This document shows, one piece after another, positions 8,871 to 17,132 of a DNA stretch of 64,000 bases. Under the pieces are notes generated by a model that saw only the letters and a program-made list of their open reading frames with translations, made no database searches and was not told the origin of the DNA. Numbering within the stretch: position 1 is the stretch's first letter; each line of letters opens with the position of its first letter. Origin of the DNA: Ornithinibacillus bavariensis (lineage in GTDB: Bacteria; Bacillota; Bacilli; Bacillales; Amphibacillaceae). The translations under genes were made by a program, and so were the position numbers. The stretch is taken from the NCBI RefSeq assembly GCF_018333235.1, contig NZ_BORP01000003.1, forward strand, positions 186,001 to 250,000. Direction: 5' to 3'.

Positions 8871-9186
8871 CTTCCTTTATTAACTCATTTACCCCATTGG
8901 TAAACTCATCCCACTCTCGTAATAGCTCATGAAGATACTGACGCCCCTCATCTGTTAATGCATAATATTTTCGAGATGGCCCCTCCGATGATTCCTTTAA
9001 ATACGTTGTAAAATAACCTTCCTTTGTTAATCTTCTTAATAATGGATATACCGTTCCTTCCGATATAGCAATCTGATCTGATATCTTTTGTACAAGTTCA
9101 TAGCCATAACGGTCCTGCCTATCTAGTAGGACAAGTACACATAGCTCTAGCACGCCTTTTTTAAATTGTACATTCAACATTTTCAC
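8854..9186 (-). CDS. PadR-family transcriptional regulator (first copy)
   Basis: Winged-helix repressor of 110 residues with the PadR core (LELCVLVLLDRQDRYGYELVQKI, then EGTVYPLLRRLTKEGYF). The length matches the short PadR subfamily, which has a single C-terminal dimerisation helix. It is the first gene of an operon with DUF1700 and DUF4097 and starts at an ATG preceded by GAGGTGAAA. Such regulators normally repress their own operon, and a GTATA-9N-TATAC inverted repeat lies about 30 nt upstream. Confidence 0.9.
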   Translation of the reverse strand: MKMLNVQFKKGVLELCVLVLLDRQDRYGYELVQKISDQIAISEGTVYPLLRRLTKEGYFTTYLKESSEGPSRKYYALTDEGRQYLHELLREWDEFTNGVNELIKEGVSDE

Positions 9187-9216
9187 CTCTTCGTTTTCTC
9201 ATCACTATTATATAAT

Positions 9217-9235
9217 GTATAGTACCGGTTTATAC
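9217..9235 (-). promoter_or_regulatory. Candidate PadR operator
   Basis: GTATA-9N-TATAC inverted repeat in the promoter region of the PadR gene. The geometry is similar to PadR-family operators (short inverted arms about 10 nt apart). By position only. Confidence 0.4.
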
Positions 9236-9296
9236 ACACTACTTTGCTCAGCTATAATATAACACACACTACTGTTCAATGCAAGGTACTAAATGA

Positions 9297-9352
9297 AAAA
9301 AAGTAAAAACGATTAATACCCTCTTGAAAACAGGTACTAACAGTTTTTACCT
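9297..9352 (-). terminator. Terminator of the DUF2812 gene
   Basis: Minus-strand hairpin with GTAAAAA / TTTTTAC outer arms and an inner TTAGTACC/GGGTATTAA pairing, followed by a U tract. It is imperfect but correctly placed just after the stop codon at 9363. Confidence 0.55.
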
Positions 9353-9362
9353 TTTTACCTTT

Positions 9363-9887
9363 TTACTTTCTTTCGATGGATTGAACCCTTTTTCTCAACG
9401 ATAAAAGGACATAAACATAGAGTACTATGACTACAGCATCTACGCCCACTATCGTATAGTAAAAAGGATAACTCTTCCATGAATTAAAGAGACCAGTGAA
9501 GATGCCAAGTTGTGACACAAGGAAGCATAAGAAAATCGTTACATAGAAACGAATCATCCGATTAAAGGAATCTCTTATGGATTCTTTATCAGAATATAAC
9601 TTTCTAACTTCTTTATTGGATGTTTCGGTTCTAAAGTAGTGGAATGCATTTATCGCATTTGTTACATACTCCCATCCAGCATCCTTATATAGCTGTAAAT
9701 AATCATCCTTCACATTCTGCTGAAAATCAATCTGATACACATAGGACTTTTCCGGATCTTCTTCAAAGGTATAACTAAACAACTGATACTTTTGAAGATG
9801 CAGTCCATTCCTCGACATCTCTGTTAACCATTCTTCTTCCTTCCCTACATCAGAACCTAAAAATAATCGAAACTTTCTTTTTGCCAT
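9363..9887 (-). CDS. DUF2812 membrane protein
   Basis: A 174-residue protein with an N-terminal soluble DUF2812 region (KEEEWLTEMSRNGLHL, then YVYQIDF) and two membrane helices near residues 110-160, ending in a basic tail. The start is placed at ATG 9887 because GGAGGGG lies 8 nt upstream; earlier in-frame codons belong to the overlapping PadR gene. DUF2812 genes regularly follow a PadR gene, as here, where the PadR stop and this start are 1 nt apart. The function is unknown; the pairing suggests a membrane protein controlled by its neighbour. Confidence 0.85.
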   Translation of the reverse strand: MAKRKFRLFLGSDVGKEEEWLTEMSRNGLHLQKYQLFSYTFEEDPEKSYVYQIDFQQNVKDDYLQLYKDAGWEYVTNAINAFHYFRTETSNKEVRKLYSDKESIRDSFNRMIRFYVTIFLCFLVSQLGIFTGLFNSWKSYPFYYTIVGVDAVVIVLYVYVLLSLRKRVQSIERK

Positions 9888-9888
9888 T

Positions 9889-10224
9889 TTAATTCCCCTC
9901 CATCTGTTGAATAATTTCACTAGAATTTTCCACTAATGATTTCAAACGTTTATATTCGAGCTGTAAAACCTCTCTACCTAATTCCGTTAGCTGATAATAC
10001 TTACGCCGATCATCATCCTGTACTTGGGCCTTCTCTACCACTTTTTGTTTTTCTAATTTACTTAAAGCACCATATAAGGTACCTGGTCCCATTGTCACTT
10101 CACCTTTACTAACCTCCTCTACATCCTGCATGATTGCATAGCCATGTCGTACTTCCCGTAAGGATAATAGAATATAGTAGGTTGCTTGTGAAAGAGGCAG
10201 AAATGCTTCTGGTTCTTTTCTCAT
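9889..10224 (-). CDS. PadR-family transcriptional regulator (second copy)
   Basis: Winged-helix regulator of 111 residues, with the PadR pattern LSQATYYILLSLREVRHGYAI followed by GPGTLYGALSKLEKQKVV and a C-terminal helix rich in Lys and Glu. The upstream frame is open further, but ATG 10224 (MRKEPEAF) has GGTGGTG 7 nt before it and fits family length. It forms a two-gene operon with DUF2812. Its promoter carries two direct copies of TGTCGATATAT, a likely autoregulatory site. Confidence 0.88.
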   Translation of the reverse strand: MRKEPEAFLPLSQATYYILLSLREVRHGYAIMQDVEEVSKGEVTMGPGTLYGALSKLEKQKVVEKAQVQDDDRRKYYQLTELGREVLQLEYKRLKSLVENSSEIIQQMEGN

Positions 10225-10248
10225 TTTTTTCACCACCATTATATCTAG

Positions 10249-10280
10249 TGTCGATATATCGTATGTCGATATATTAACAT
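10249..10280 (-). promoter_or_regulatory. Candidate operator of the second PadR gene
   Basis: Two direct copies of TGTCGATATAT (10249-10259 and 10264-10274). The second lies within ATGT-10N-ACAT (10263-10280), an inverted arrangement like PadR-type operators. It sits about 25-55 nt upstream of the start codon. Confidence 0.45.
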
Positions 10281-10387
10281 GTAAAAAAATATAATGCAAT
10301 AGCTTTTTTAAAAAAATACAAACCGAAGCGAATCAAAGACCATATTTTAAACAAAAGATTAATTTCCTGTATTCCGAGAAAGATAAA

Positions 10388-10416
10388 TTGAAGCTATATT
10401 GGTTTTTCTTTATACT
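10388..10416 (+). promoter_or_regulatory. Sigma-A-type promoter of ribA-ribD
   Basis: TTGAAG, a 17-nt spacer, then TATACT. The transcript leader would be only about 20 nt long, which leaves no room for an FMN riboswitch. Confidence 0.6.
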
Positions 10417-10440
10417 AAGGGCAATGAAAGGGGTAATAAT

Positions 10441-11196
10441 ATGGGACAAATAAATCTAGAAGCAAAAGTACTAGCCATCTTAAAAGATAAAATACAATCC
10501 ATTAAGACACCGGAAGGAGCAATCTATTTAGTCGGCCCAATTCAGCTTCCTGTTAATTTATATGGTGAAACAGTTGAGTTCAAATGGTATTGTTGGTTAC
10601 ATTCCGATGAGTTTACCGATGACTATCAAACCATTATTGATAACTTATCCTCACAAAATCTAGCCGAATTTCAACAATCGAGTGTATTAGTATACGGTGA
10701 TTTTGAAAACGATGATGATGCACTAATCCGTATGCATTCTATTTGCCACACTGGCGATATTTTTGGTAGTAAACGCTGTGACTGTGGCTTCCAATTAAGA
10801 GAATCCATGCATAAAATAGTTGAGCATGGGACTGGAGCCATTTTCTATTTGGCGAACCACGAAGGTCGCGGCATTGGACTATTTTCCAAAGCAATGGCTT
10901 ATATTTTACAGGAGAATGGCCTCGACACTGTTGAAGCAAATGAAGCACTTGGCTTTGTCAATGACTCCAGGAATTATGATGATGCCATTCGTGTACTTAA
11001 ACAGCTTCGCTCAAAACCAGTAACATTAATTACAAATAATCCATTAAAGCTCGAAGCGATGAAAGAGGCGGGCTTAACCTTAGTTGGTCGTGTTCCACTT
11101 TGGGGAGATGTCTCCGAGTATAATGAGCGTTATTTAAAAACAAAGGTTGAAAAATCAGGGCATCTTCGTGAAGAGAGGAACTGCTCTAATGACTAA
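10441..11196 (+). CDS. ribA: GTP cyclohydrolase II
   Basis: Converts GTP to 2,5-diamino-6-ribosylamino-pyrimidinone phosphate, the first step of riboflavin synthesis. The 251-residue protein has the zinc-binding motif C-H-T-G-D-x-F-G-x-x-x-C-D-C (near residues 102-115) and the GRGIGL substrate segment (near 144). It is a stand-alone RibA without the DHBP synthase (RibB) half usual in bacilli. ATG 10441 follows AAAGGGG; the longer frame from 10399 lacks a ribosome binding site. It overlaps ribD by 8 nt. Because the rest of the rib genes are absent here, a role outside housekeeping riboflavin synthesis is possible. Confidence 0.9.
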   Translation: MGQINLEAKVLAILKDKIQSIKTPEGAIYLVGPIQLPVNLYGETVEFKWYCWLHSDEFTDDYQTIIDNLSSQNLAEFQQSSVLVYGDFENDDDALIRMHSICHTGDIFGSKRCDCGFQLRESMHKIVEHGTGAIFYLANHEGRGIGLFSKAMAYILQENGLDTVEANEALGFVNDSRNYDDAIRVLKQLRSKPVTLITNNPLKLEAMKEAGLTLVGRVPLWGDVSEYNERYLKTKVEKSGHLREERNCSND

Positions 11197-12283
11197 CCAT
11201 GAATTTTATATGGACTTAGCCTTACAAAATGCAATTGCCATGAAGGGGCAAACAGACCCCAATCCATTAGTCGGTGCGGTTATTATTAATGATAATCGTA
11301 TTGTTGGGGTAGGTAGCCACTTAAAGGCCGGTGAGCCACATGCGGAGATTCATGCGCTAAGAATGGCGGGAGACAAAGCAAAAGGTGGAACAATCTATGT
11401 TACGCTAGAGCCATGTTCCCATCATGGGAGAACTGGCCCCTGTGCCGAGGCAATTGTGGAAGCAGGAATTAAAAAAGTAATCATTGCAACACTAGACCCA
11501 AATCCAATTGTCGCTGGAAATGGTGTCAGAATTTTAGAGGATGCTGGTATTGAGGTAATTACTGGAATACGTGAAAAAGAATCCATTAAAATGAATGAAG
11601 TTTTTAATAAATTCATTATGACCAAAAAACCGTTTGTGACCCTCAAGGCTGGGGTGACGCTTGATGGAAAAGTGGCTACACATACCTTCAGCAGTAAGTG
11701 GATTACTTCAGATGAGTCAAGGCAGGATGTACACCAGCTCCGAAGTGAAAACATGGCTATCCTCGTTGGAATTAACACTGTATTAAAGGATAATCCATCA
11801 CTCACTTCACGAATTCCAAATGGCAGAAATCCAATTCGTGTTATCATGGATTCTACGTTGAAAATCCCACTAGATGCAAATGTAGTAACAGATAATCAAG
11901 CTGAAACGTGGATCTTTACTAGCCAGCATTATGACAGTGTAAAAAAACAGCAGCTGGAGGAGCTTGGAATTCATATTTTTGTAACGACTAGTGAAAATTC
12001 CGTTAATCCAAATGAAGTAGTAAAGATATTAGGGGAAAAGCTTGTTTCCTCTTTATTTATCGAAGGTGGCGGCAATATTCACGCATCCTTCTTGGAAAAT
12101 AGACTAGTAGATAAGGTCGTCCTCTATTTTGCACCAAAGCTAATTGGTGGAAAGGATGCTCCTACTTTCTTAGAAGGAACAGGAATTGCCGACATGGCAG
12201 ATGCTGTAGAACTAATGGATACAATGATAGAAAAAGTAGGCAGTGATTTTAAGTTTACTGGCTATCCAACCTATGGAAATTGA
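11189..12283 (+). CDS. ribD: Bifunctional pyrimidine deaminase/reductase RibD
   Basis: Carries out the second and third steps of riboflavin synthesis: deamination, then NADPH-dependent reduction of the ribosyl side chain. The 364 residues contain an N-terminal cytidine-deaminase-like zinc domain (HAEIHAL near residue 50, PCSHHGRTGPC near residues 75-85) and a C-terminal reductase domain (from about residue 150, with KWITSDESRQDVHQLR and LFIEGGG). Both halves look complete. Translation starts inside the end of ribA (ATG 11189 after GAGAGGA), so the two are coupled. The third gene of the operon is a nucleotidase-like HAD protein. Confidence 0.92.
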   Translation: MTNHEFYMDLALQNAIAMKGQTDPNPLVGAVIINDNRIVGVGSHLKAGEPHAEIHALRMAGDKAKGGTIYVTLEPCSHHGRTGPCAEAIVEAGIKKVIIATLDPNPIVAGNGVRILEDAGIEVITGIREKESIKMNEVFNKFIMTKKPFVTLKAGVTLDGKVATHTFSSKWITSDESRQDVHQLRSENMAILVGINTVLKDNPSLTSRIPNGRNPIRVIMDSTLKIPLDANVVTDNQAETWIFTSQHYDSVKKQQLEELGIHIFVTTSENSVNPNEVVKILGEKLVSSLFIEGGGNIHASFLENRLVDKVVLYFAPKLIGGKDAPTFLEGTGIADMADAVELMDTMIEKVGSDFKFTGYPTYGN

Positions 12284-12291
12284 GGGATTGT

Positions 12292-12855
12292 ATGCGGTTC
12301 GGATTTGATATTGATGATACATTAATTAATCTAAGAGAACATGCCTTTCAGCTTTATAAAACAAAACTAAATAAGGAAGTACCAATAGAAGAATTTCATA
12401 AGCTTCAACGGGTAGAAATTCACGAACCATTTGGATTAAGTGAAGAAGAAGGCAATAAGATGTGGAAAAGCTCCCTAGAGGAAATTTATTTTACAGATTG
12501 TCCTGTGTTTCCGGGTGCAGTGGAAACTGTAAATAGGTTGGTGGAGCTAGGCCATGAGGTATTTTATATTACTGCCCGACCAAAAAAACATGGTGAGCGA
12601 ACCAAACAGTGGATGATAGAGCAAGGATTTCCTATCCACACTGGCCATTTCTTCTATGGAATGGAGGACCATGAAAAAATTCATATTATAAAAGACTTAT
12701 ATCTTGATTATTATGTGGATGACAAGCCAACAATCTTGGAAACCTTGTCCGAGGAGCCGATTAAAGTTTATCTGAAGGATCAGTCCTATAATCGAGATAG
12801 TAGGTTTAATCGAATAGTGGATTGGGTGGAATTTTTACCAATCATTAATGAATAA
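12292..12855 (+). CDS. HAD-superfamily 5'(3')-deoxyribonucleotidase-like protein
   Basis: A 187-residue phosphatase of the NT5C/YqfW type. HAD motif I is FDIDDTLI (near residues 4-11), motif II is YITARP, and motif III/IV is DYYVDDKP. The start at ATG 12292 follows GAGGGAT, 9 nt after the ribD stop codon, so it is in the same operon. Members dephosphorylate small nucleotides. The missing riboflavin-pathway phosphatase step (removing phosphate from the RibD product) is usually done by HAD enzymes, so this protein could serve that step; that link is inference from context. Confidence 0.82.
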   Translation: MRFGFDIDDTLINLREHAFQLYKTKLNKEVPIEEFHKLQRVEIHEPFGLSEEEGNKMWKSSLEEIYFTDCPVFPGAVETVNRLVELGHEVFYITARPKKHGERTKQWMIEQGFPIHTGHFFYGMEDHEKIHIIKDLYLDYYVDDKPTILETLSEEPIKVYLKDQSYNRDSRFNRIVDWVEFLPIINE

Positions 12856-12892
12856 AGGTATTGCTGTATTGGCAATACCTTTATTCATTAAT
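12844..12892. terminator. Perfect 21-bp bidirectional terminator
   Basis: Arms 12844-12864 and 12872-12892 are exact reverse complements over 21 bp around a 7-nt loop. The left arm contains the last codons and stop of the nucleotidase gene, and the right arm lies just before the end of the convergent marR gene. Confidence 0.9.
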
Positions 12893-12898
12893 ATCTAA

Positions 12899-13354
12899 TT
12901 ATAACTCCTGTGCGTACAAGCCTAGCCTTTTTATTTGCTCAATCACCGTCTTTTTCTCTTCCGTATCCAATCCCCCCATAATCTCACTAATTGCTTGGGC
13001 ATGCTGGGGAAAGATTTCGTCCATGAGCTTTTGTCCGGATTCCGTTATCACTGCATATGTTACCCGTCGATCTGTTGGACAAGCTTTTCTAGCTAAGTAT
13101 TTCTTTTCCTCTAGCTTATCCACTACATATGTAATACTACTACTGGCAAGTAGAACCTTTTGACCAATCCGCTGAATAGGCTGTTCCCCCTTATGATACA
13201 GTAATTCAAGTACACCAAATTCAGTCAAATTAAGGCCGTAGCTTTTTATATTTAGAACAACCTGTTTTTCAATGGCTTGAATTGCTCTTGTCAATACTAC
13301 AAATAGTTTAAGTGAAAGCTCCTGGTCTTCATTAAAATGATCCGAAGCAACCAT
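12899..13354 (-). CDS. MarR-family transcriptional regulator
   Basis: A 151-residue regulator with the MarR winged-helix core (LTEFGVLELLYHKGEQPIQRIGQKVLLASSSITYVVDKLEEKKYL in pieces near residues 50-100, and RRVTYAVIT as the wing). It resembles the OhrR/HosA branch in length, but no N-terminal redox cysteine in the OhrR position is seen. ATG 13354 is chosen because AAGGA precedes it by 9 nt, whereas the ATG at 13363 abuts the site. It stands alone, convergent with the rib operon. A short palindrome upstream may be its operator. Confidence 0.87.
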   Translation of the reverse strand: MVASDHFNEDQELSLKLFVVLTRAIQAIEKQVVLNIKSYGLNLTEFGVLELLYHKGEQPIQRIGQKVLLASSSITYVVDKLEEKKYLARKACPTDRRVTYAVITESGQKLMDEIFPQHAQAISEIMGGLDTEEKKTVIEQIKRLGLYAQEL

Positions 13355-13380
13355 GATTATCATTCCTTTTTATTTTTGGT

Positions 13381-13395
13381 AAATAAGTTTTATTT
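13381..13395 (-). promoter_or_regulatory. Candidate MarR autoregulatory palindrome
   Basis: AAATAA-GTT-TTATTT, a perfect 6-bp inverted repeat inside a wider GGTA...TACC symmetry, about 27 nt upstream of the marR start. Confidence 0.35.
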
Positions 13396-13461
13396 AGTAT
13401 ACCGTATATTACTAGGATTTTCTATTATGATACAGAAGAAAGCGGAAGCAGTATCCATAAT

Positions 13462-13499
13462 AAAAAGCACCTCCAATTGTGTATGACAATTGGAGGTGC
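13462..13499 (-). terminator. Terminator of the cadCA operon
   Basis: Perfect 14-bp stem GCACCTCCAATTGT / ACAATTGGAGGTGC with a 5-nt loop and a minus-strand U tract, 10 nt after the cadA stop. Confidence 0.92.
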
Positions 13500-13508
13500 A
13501 GATCCACA

Positions 13509-15617
13509 CTAAAGAGACTTTTTCATTAATCGCATTGCATTCAATACGACGATAAGTGTTGCTCCCATATCTGCAAATATAGCAATCCATAGTGTCAGCC
13601 AGCCTGGTATTACTAGTAGCAGTGCAACTAGCTTAAGAGCAAGTGCAAATATAATGTTTTGTTTGATAATGGATAGGGTTTTACGACTTAACGATATGGT
13701 ATATGGTAATTTTTCTAGATCATCTGCCATTAGTGCAATGTCTGCTGTCTCCAATGCAGCATCTGTACCAGCACCTCCCATAGCAATCCCAACATTAGCT
13801 GTGGCTAGTGCAGGTGCATCATTAATACCATCTCCTACCATCGCAACATTACCATATTTCGCTTTTAATTCTTTGATAGCAGTCAATTTGTCGTCAGGTA
13901 AAAGCTCTGCCCTTGTTTCCGTTAAACCAAGGCTTGAACTAATGGCCACCCCAGTTAATTGATTATCCCCAGTTAACATTATCGTTTGTCTAATTCCAAG
14001 GTTATGAAGCTTTTGGATGATGGATTTACTCGTAACCCGTGCTTGGTCTGCTACGGCAATAAGAGCAATAATTTCACTTTTCGTTCCAAGAAGCATTACC
14101 GTTTTACCTTCTGATTGCAGTTGGTTAATTCTTTCTTTTTCTTCTCTAGAAACTGTACTATATTCTTCTAATAATGCTAGGTTTCCAATAAGATATTCCT
14201 CATCCAGAATTTTTGCCTTTGCCCCTTTTCCAGTTATAGATACAAAGTTCTTTGCATGGTATTTATCTATATTTGACTTGGTAGCTTTTCTAATAATTGC
14301 TGATGCAAGTGGATGCTGTGAGTATTCTTCAATCGCACTTGCAATACGTAAAATTTCTTGTTCGTTCTGATTGGCTAGGGACACTATATCGGTAACTTCA
14401 GGTTTTCCTCTCGTAAGTGTTCCAGTTTTGTCAAAGGCTATTGCTTTCAGATGTCCAGTTTCTTCTAAATGAATACCACCTTTAATCAAAACGCCATTTC
14501 TAGCGGCATTTCCTATTGCAGTTACGATAGCGACTGGTGTCGAGACGACTAGAGCACATGGGCATCCAACAACTAATACCGCTAAACCACTATACACCCA
14601 CTCTGACCAGTCCCCACTAAAGAATAACGGAGGAATAACTGCTACAAGTAAAGCAATGGCCATTATTGCTGGGGTGTAATATTTAGCAAATTTGTCGACA
14701 AATTGCTGTGAAGGAGCACGTTCTGCTTGTGCTTCTTCTACAAGATGAATTATTTTCGCAATGGTCGTATCCTCTACCCGCTTCGTAACACGAACCTCTA
14801 AGGAGCCCTCTTCATTGATGGTTCCTGCAAATACCTCATCTCCAGTTGTCTTGTGTACCGGAATGGATTCACCAGTAATTGCTGCCTGATTAACGGAGGA
14901 CTCGCCGTTAACTACCTCACCGTCCATGGCAATTTTTTGTCCGGGTTTAATTAATAAAATATCGTTAATTTGAACATCCTCTACAGCAATTTCGATTGTC
15001 TCATTACTTTTGCGAATGGTAGCCTTTTTTGGGGCAATATCCATTAAGGATGTAATGGATCGTCTCGCCTTATCGATGGAATAGCTCTCAAGTGCCTCAC
15101 TCAGCGCAAATAGAAATACAACGACTGCACCTTCTGCCCATTCGCCTATAATGGCTGCGCCAATTATGGCGATTGTCATTAAGGTCTTCATATCAAATTG
15201 GAGCTTGGATAAATTCTTTAAACCTATGATAAAGAGACTATACCCACCAATTAGGATAGCCGCCAGAAATGCCCCTATCGTAAGAGGGTGAGATTCATTT
15301 ATCATAAAATAGAATATATATCCTAGCATTGTAAAGAAAAGTGAAATCATCGTTTTCACATTCTCTTTCTTTTTCCAAAAGGATTGTTTAAACTCAGAAA
15401 GCTTACTCTGCTCAGGGATAACCTTAATCCCATCAAATGCCCCTGCTTCTTCTAATTCGTCAACCGTAGCGGCCCCCTGAATGGTCAACTTTGCAGCACC
15501 AAAGTTCAATTGTGCATCTTCAACAGAGGAAATATTTCGGACATTCTTTTCAAATTTTGCTGCACAATTAGCACAAGACAAGCCTTGTAGTCGATAGACA
15601 TGTTGATTTTCCGCCAA
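13509..15617 (-). CDS. cadA: Heavy-metal P1B-type ATPase CadA
   Basis: Membrane pump that exports Cd2+, Zn2+ or Pb2+ with ATP. The protein is about 702 residues with one N-terminal HMA domain (GLSCANC near residues 12-18), the intramembrane CPC motif (VVGCPCAL), the phosphorylation motif DKTGTLT, the TGDN segment and [10 protein letters not shown] in the hinge. The HMA, A, P and N domains appear intact. I favour the TTG start at 15617 with AGAAGG 8-9 nt upstream; ATG 15638 overlaps cadC and lacks a ribosome site. It is directly downstream of cadC in one operon. CadA is favoured over a pure zinc pump by the CadC-type regulator. Confidence 0.93.
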   Translation of the reverse strand: MAENQHVYRLQGLSCANCAAKFEKNVRNISSVEDAQLNFGAAKLTIQGAATVDELEEAGAFDGIKVIPEQSKLSEFKQSFWKKKENVKTMISLFFTMLGYIFYFMINESHPLTIGAFLAAILIGGYSLFIIGLKNLSKLQFDMKTLMTIAIIGAAIIGEWAEGAVVVFLFALSEALESYSIDKARRSITSLMDIAPKKATIRKSNETIEIAVEDVQINDILLIKPGQKIAMDGEVVNGESSVNQAAITGESIPVHKTTGDEVFAGTINEEGSLEVRVTKRVEDTTIAKIIHLVEEAQAERAPSQQFVDKFAKYYTPAIMAIALLVAVIPPLFFSGDWSEWVYSGLAVLVVGCPCALVVSTPVAIVTAIGNAARNGVLIKGGIHLEETGHLKAIAFDKTGTLTRGKPEVTDIVSLANQNEQEILRIASAIEEYSQHPLASAIIRKATKSNIDKYHAKNFVSITGKGAKAKILDEEYLIGNLALLEEYSTVSREEKERINQLQSEGKTVMLLGTKSEIIALIAVADQARVTSKSIIQKLHNLGIRQTIMLTGDNQLTGVAISSSLGLTETRAELLPDDKLTAIKELKAKYGNVAMVGDGINDAPALATANVGIAMGGAGTDAALETADIALMADDLEKLPYTISLSRKTLSIIKQNIIFALALKLVALLLVIPGWLTLWIAIFADMGATLIVVLNAMRLMKKSL

Positions 15618-15618
15618 T

Positions 15619-15993
15619 TTATTCACCTTCTTTCGCATGCTCTAGTGCGATGGAAACTAATTGGTAGACATGTTGATCCTTTAGCGAATAAAATACTAGC
15701 TTTCCTTCCTTACGATACTTAGCAAGTCCCATATTGCGCAGTAATCGCAAATGATGGGAGGCAGTAGCCGTTGTTGAACCGATAATATTAGCAACATCAC
15801 ATACACAGAGCTCTTCCTCTATTGTTAACGCATAGGTAATTTTTAGACGGGTAGCATCTGATAATGCCTTAAAAATCATTTCTACCCCAGCCACCTCTTC
15901 TACCCTTGGTTTAACGCGGTTAACCTTCTCCTCATCAAACGAAAACGTTTCACATGTATCCTTCTCTAACTTATCATTCACTGATTCTACCAT
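15619..15993 (-). CDS. cadC: ArsR/SmtB-family metal sensor CadC
   Basis: Repressor of the cad operon, released by Cd2+, Pb2+ or Zn2+. The 124-residue protein is close to the pI258-type CadC: DTCETF near residue 12 gives the N-terminal Cys, [12 protein letters not shown] gives the Cys pair of the alpha-3N site, and ASHHLRLL is the recognition helix. All metal ligands I would expect for the N-terminal thiolate site are present. ATG 15993 follows GAGGGG by 6 nt; ATG 16011 is in frame but has no ribosome binding site. The operator-like palindrome overlaps the -10 region directly upstream. Confidence 0.93.
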   Translation of the reverse strand: MVESVNDKLEKDTCETFSFDEEKVNRVKPRVEEVAGVEMIFKALSDATRLKITYALTIEEELCVCDVANIIGSTTATASHHLRLLRNMGLAKYRKEGKLVFYSLKDQHVYQLVSIALEHAKEGE

Positions 15994-16007
15994 TTCATAC
16001 CCCTCAT

Positions 16008-16028
16008 TCAAATATTCATTTGATTATA
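16008..16028 (-). promoter_or_regulatory. cadC operator overlapping the -10 box
   Basis: The palindrome TCAAATATTCATTTGA (16008-16023) abuts a TATAAT -10 box (16023-16028 on the minus strand). It closely resembles the known pI258 cad operator (TCAAATA-type half sites). No good -35 hexamer is evident. Confidence 0.7.
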
Positions 16029-16061
16029 AGAATAGTATATGTGAGAAATGAAAATATTGCC

Positions 16062-16097
16062 AACAAAATATTCAAATAGGTATTTGAATATTTTGTT
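16062..16097. promoter_or_regulatory. Perfect 17-2-17 palindrome, second CadC-like site
   Basis: Arms 16062-16078 and 16081-16097 are exact reverse complements around GG. The inner part TTCAAATA-GG-TATTTGAA repeats the CadC/SmtB half-site found at the promoter, about 60 bp further upstream. There is no clear U tract, so a terminator role is less likely. Confidence 0.55.
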
Positions 16098-16112
16098 CTT
16101 CTTGTTAAACAC

Positions 16113-16147
16113 AAAAAGACCCGTCTCCAAAATGAAGTCAGGTCTCA
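16113..16147 (-). terminator. Terminator of the GNAT gene
   Basis: Minus-strand hairpin: AGACC/GGTCT outer stem, inner CTTC/GGAG pairing, and TTTTTG tail. It overlaps the stop codon at 16145. Confidence 0.7.
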
Positions 16148-16900
16148 CTTATGATATACTTTCAGGGCTTCACACTGGAATCCCATCAATTGGTAATTTT
16201 GCTTCTGATACATTTCTCTTGGCGTATCCTTCCCATCAGCAATTAAAATAACCGTACGATCCTGATATAAATCCATAACATTTCGTTGGAGCTGACTCCC
16301 TATCCCTTTGCGTTGCATAGAATCTATTACAAAAAGGTTATCAATCTCGGCAATCCCTTCACTAAGGATGACGTCAACCGCACCTACTGGCTTATCTTGA
16401 TAGAATACGATGAATTGAACTACGTCATTGCTATGAAATCTAAGTTGATGCAGCTTTACCTTCTCCTTAGCAAAATTCTCTCCAAACTGGATTTCCTGAT
16501 CATACTGTAGCTTTAAATATTCTTCATAATTCTTTGCATTTACTTTTTCCACTTGTATATTAGGATTCTCAGGAACCATTGGAAAGTTTGCAGGGTTTAT
16601 CGCGTATAGTTCATTTATCCCTGAAGTGTATCCTTCCATATTAAAATATTCTACTAGTTCAACACTTACGTTCTGATTTGGTGGGAAAAGAAATTTCACA
16701 TGATTTTGCCCATTGTTTACGTGAAAATCCCTTAAAAACATCTCCGCCTCTTTAAATTCATGCATAGCGGGCATCCGTTTAAACGCTATAAAATTACTAT
16801 CATATCGAGTTAGCATTTCCGGATAATGATAGTGCTTATATAAGTCATTTTCTTTTATTACATGACCTTTAGTTTCTATATTTTCAAATGTTATATTCAT
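16145..16900 (-). CDS. GNAT-family N-acetyltransferase
   Basis: A 251-residue protein with the acetyl-CoA binding GNAT fold in its C-terminal half. Motif A is DSMQRKGIGSQLQRNVM (near residues 190-206), preceded by strand beta-4 (AEIDNLFVI). The N-terminal 110 residues form a second, divergent alpha/beta region, giving a length above that of a single GNAT domain. It is followed by its own terminator and is not in an operon with cadC. The substrate cannot be inferred from the sequence. Confidence 0.85.
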   Translation of the reverse strand: MNITFENIETKGHVIKENDLYKHYHYPEMLTRYDSNFIAFKRMPAMHEFKEAEMFLRDFHVNNGQNHVKFLFPPNQNVSVELVEYFNMEGYTSGINELYAINPANFPMVPENPNIQVEKVNAKNYEEYLKLQYDQEIQFGENFAKEKVKLHQLRFHSNDVVQFIVFYQDKPVGAVDVILSEGIAEIDNLFVIDSMQRKGIGSQLQRNVMDLYQDRTVILIADGKDTPREMYQKQNYQLMGFQCEALKVYHK

Positions 16901-17132
16901 ACTTTACTTTTCACCTTTTTCTCCATTAATCTGTACATATCACTTGAACAGCTCATACGCTTGTCCAAGCAGCCTGCAATACCATTTAACAGATTCCATC
17001 AAATCATTTACATGGATAATAATTGTATGTACTCTATTTTGAATTGGACTTATCATTTACGTTCTTCTCTGTAATAAGGTATCTTCTTTACTAATAATTC
17101 GCCAAAACTTTCGATTTTCCTTCTAACATGCA

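Noticed and set aside
10281-10440. FMN riboswitch upstream of ribA
   Set aside because: The promoter at 10388-10416 leaves a leader of about 20 nt, and no RFN consensus segments are present.
10441-12855. Toxoflavin-like or roseoflavin-like biosynthetic cluster based on ribA and ribD
   Set aside because: No dedicated methyltransferase or other tailoring gene is in the operon; the nearest methyltransferases are beyond cadCA and transcribed separately.
12861-13163. Plus-strand frame of 100 codons opposite marR
   Set aside because: It is antisense to a clear MarR gene and partly within the terminator; no ribosome site.
14017-14370. Plus-strand frame of 117 codons opposite cadA
   Set aside because: Shadow of the conserved P-type ATPase gene.
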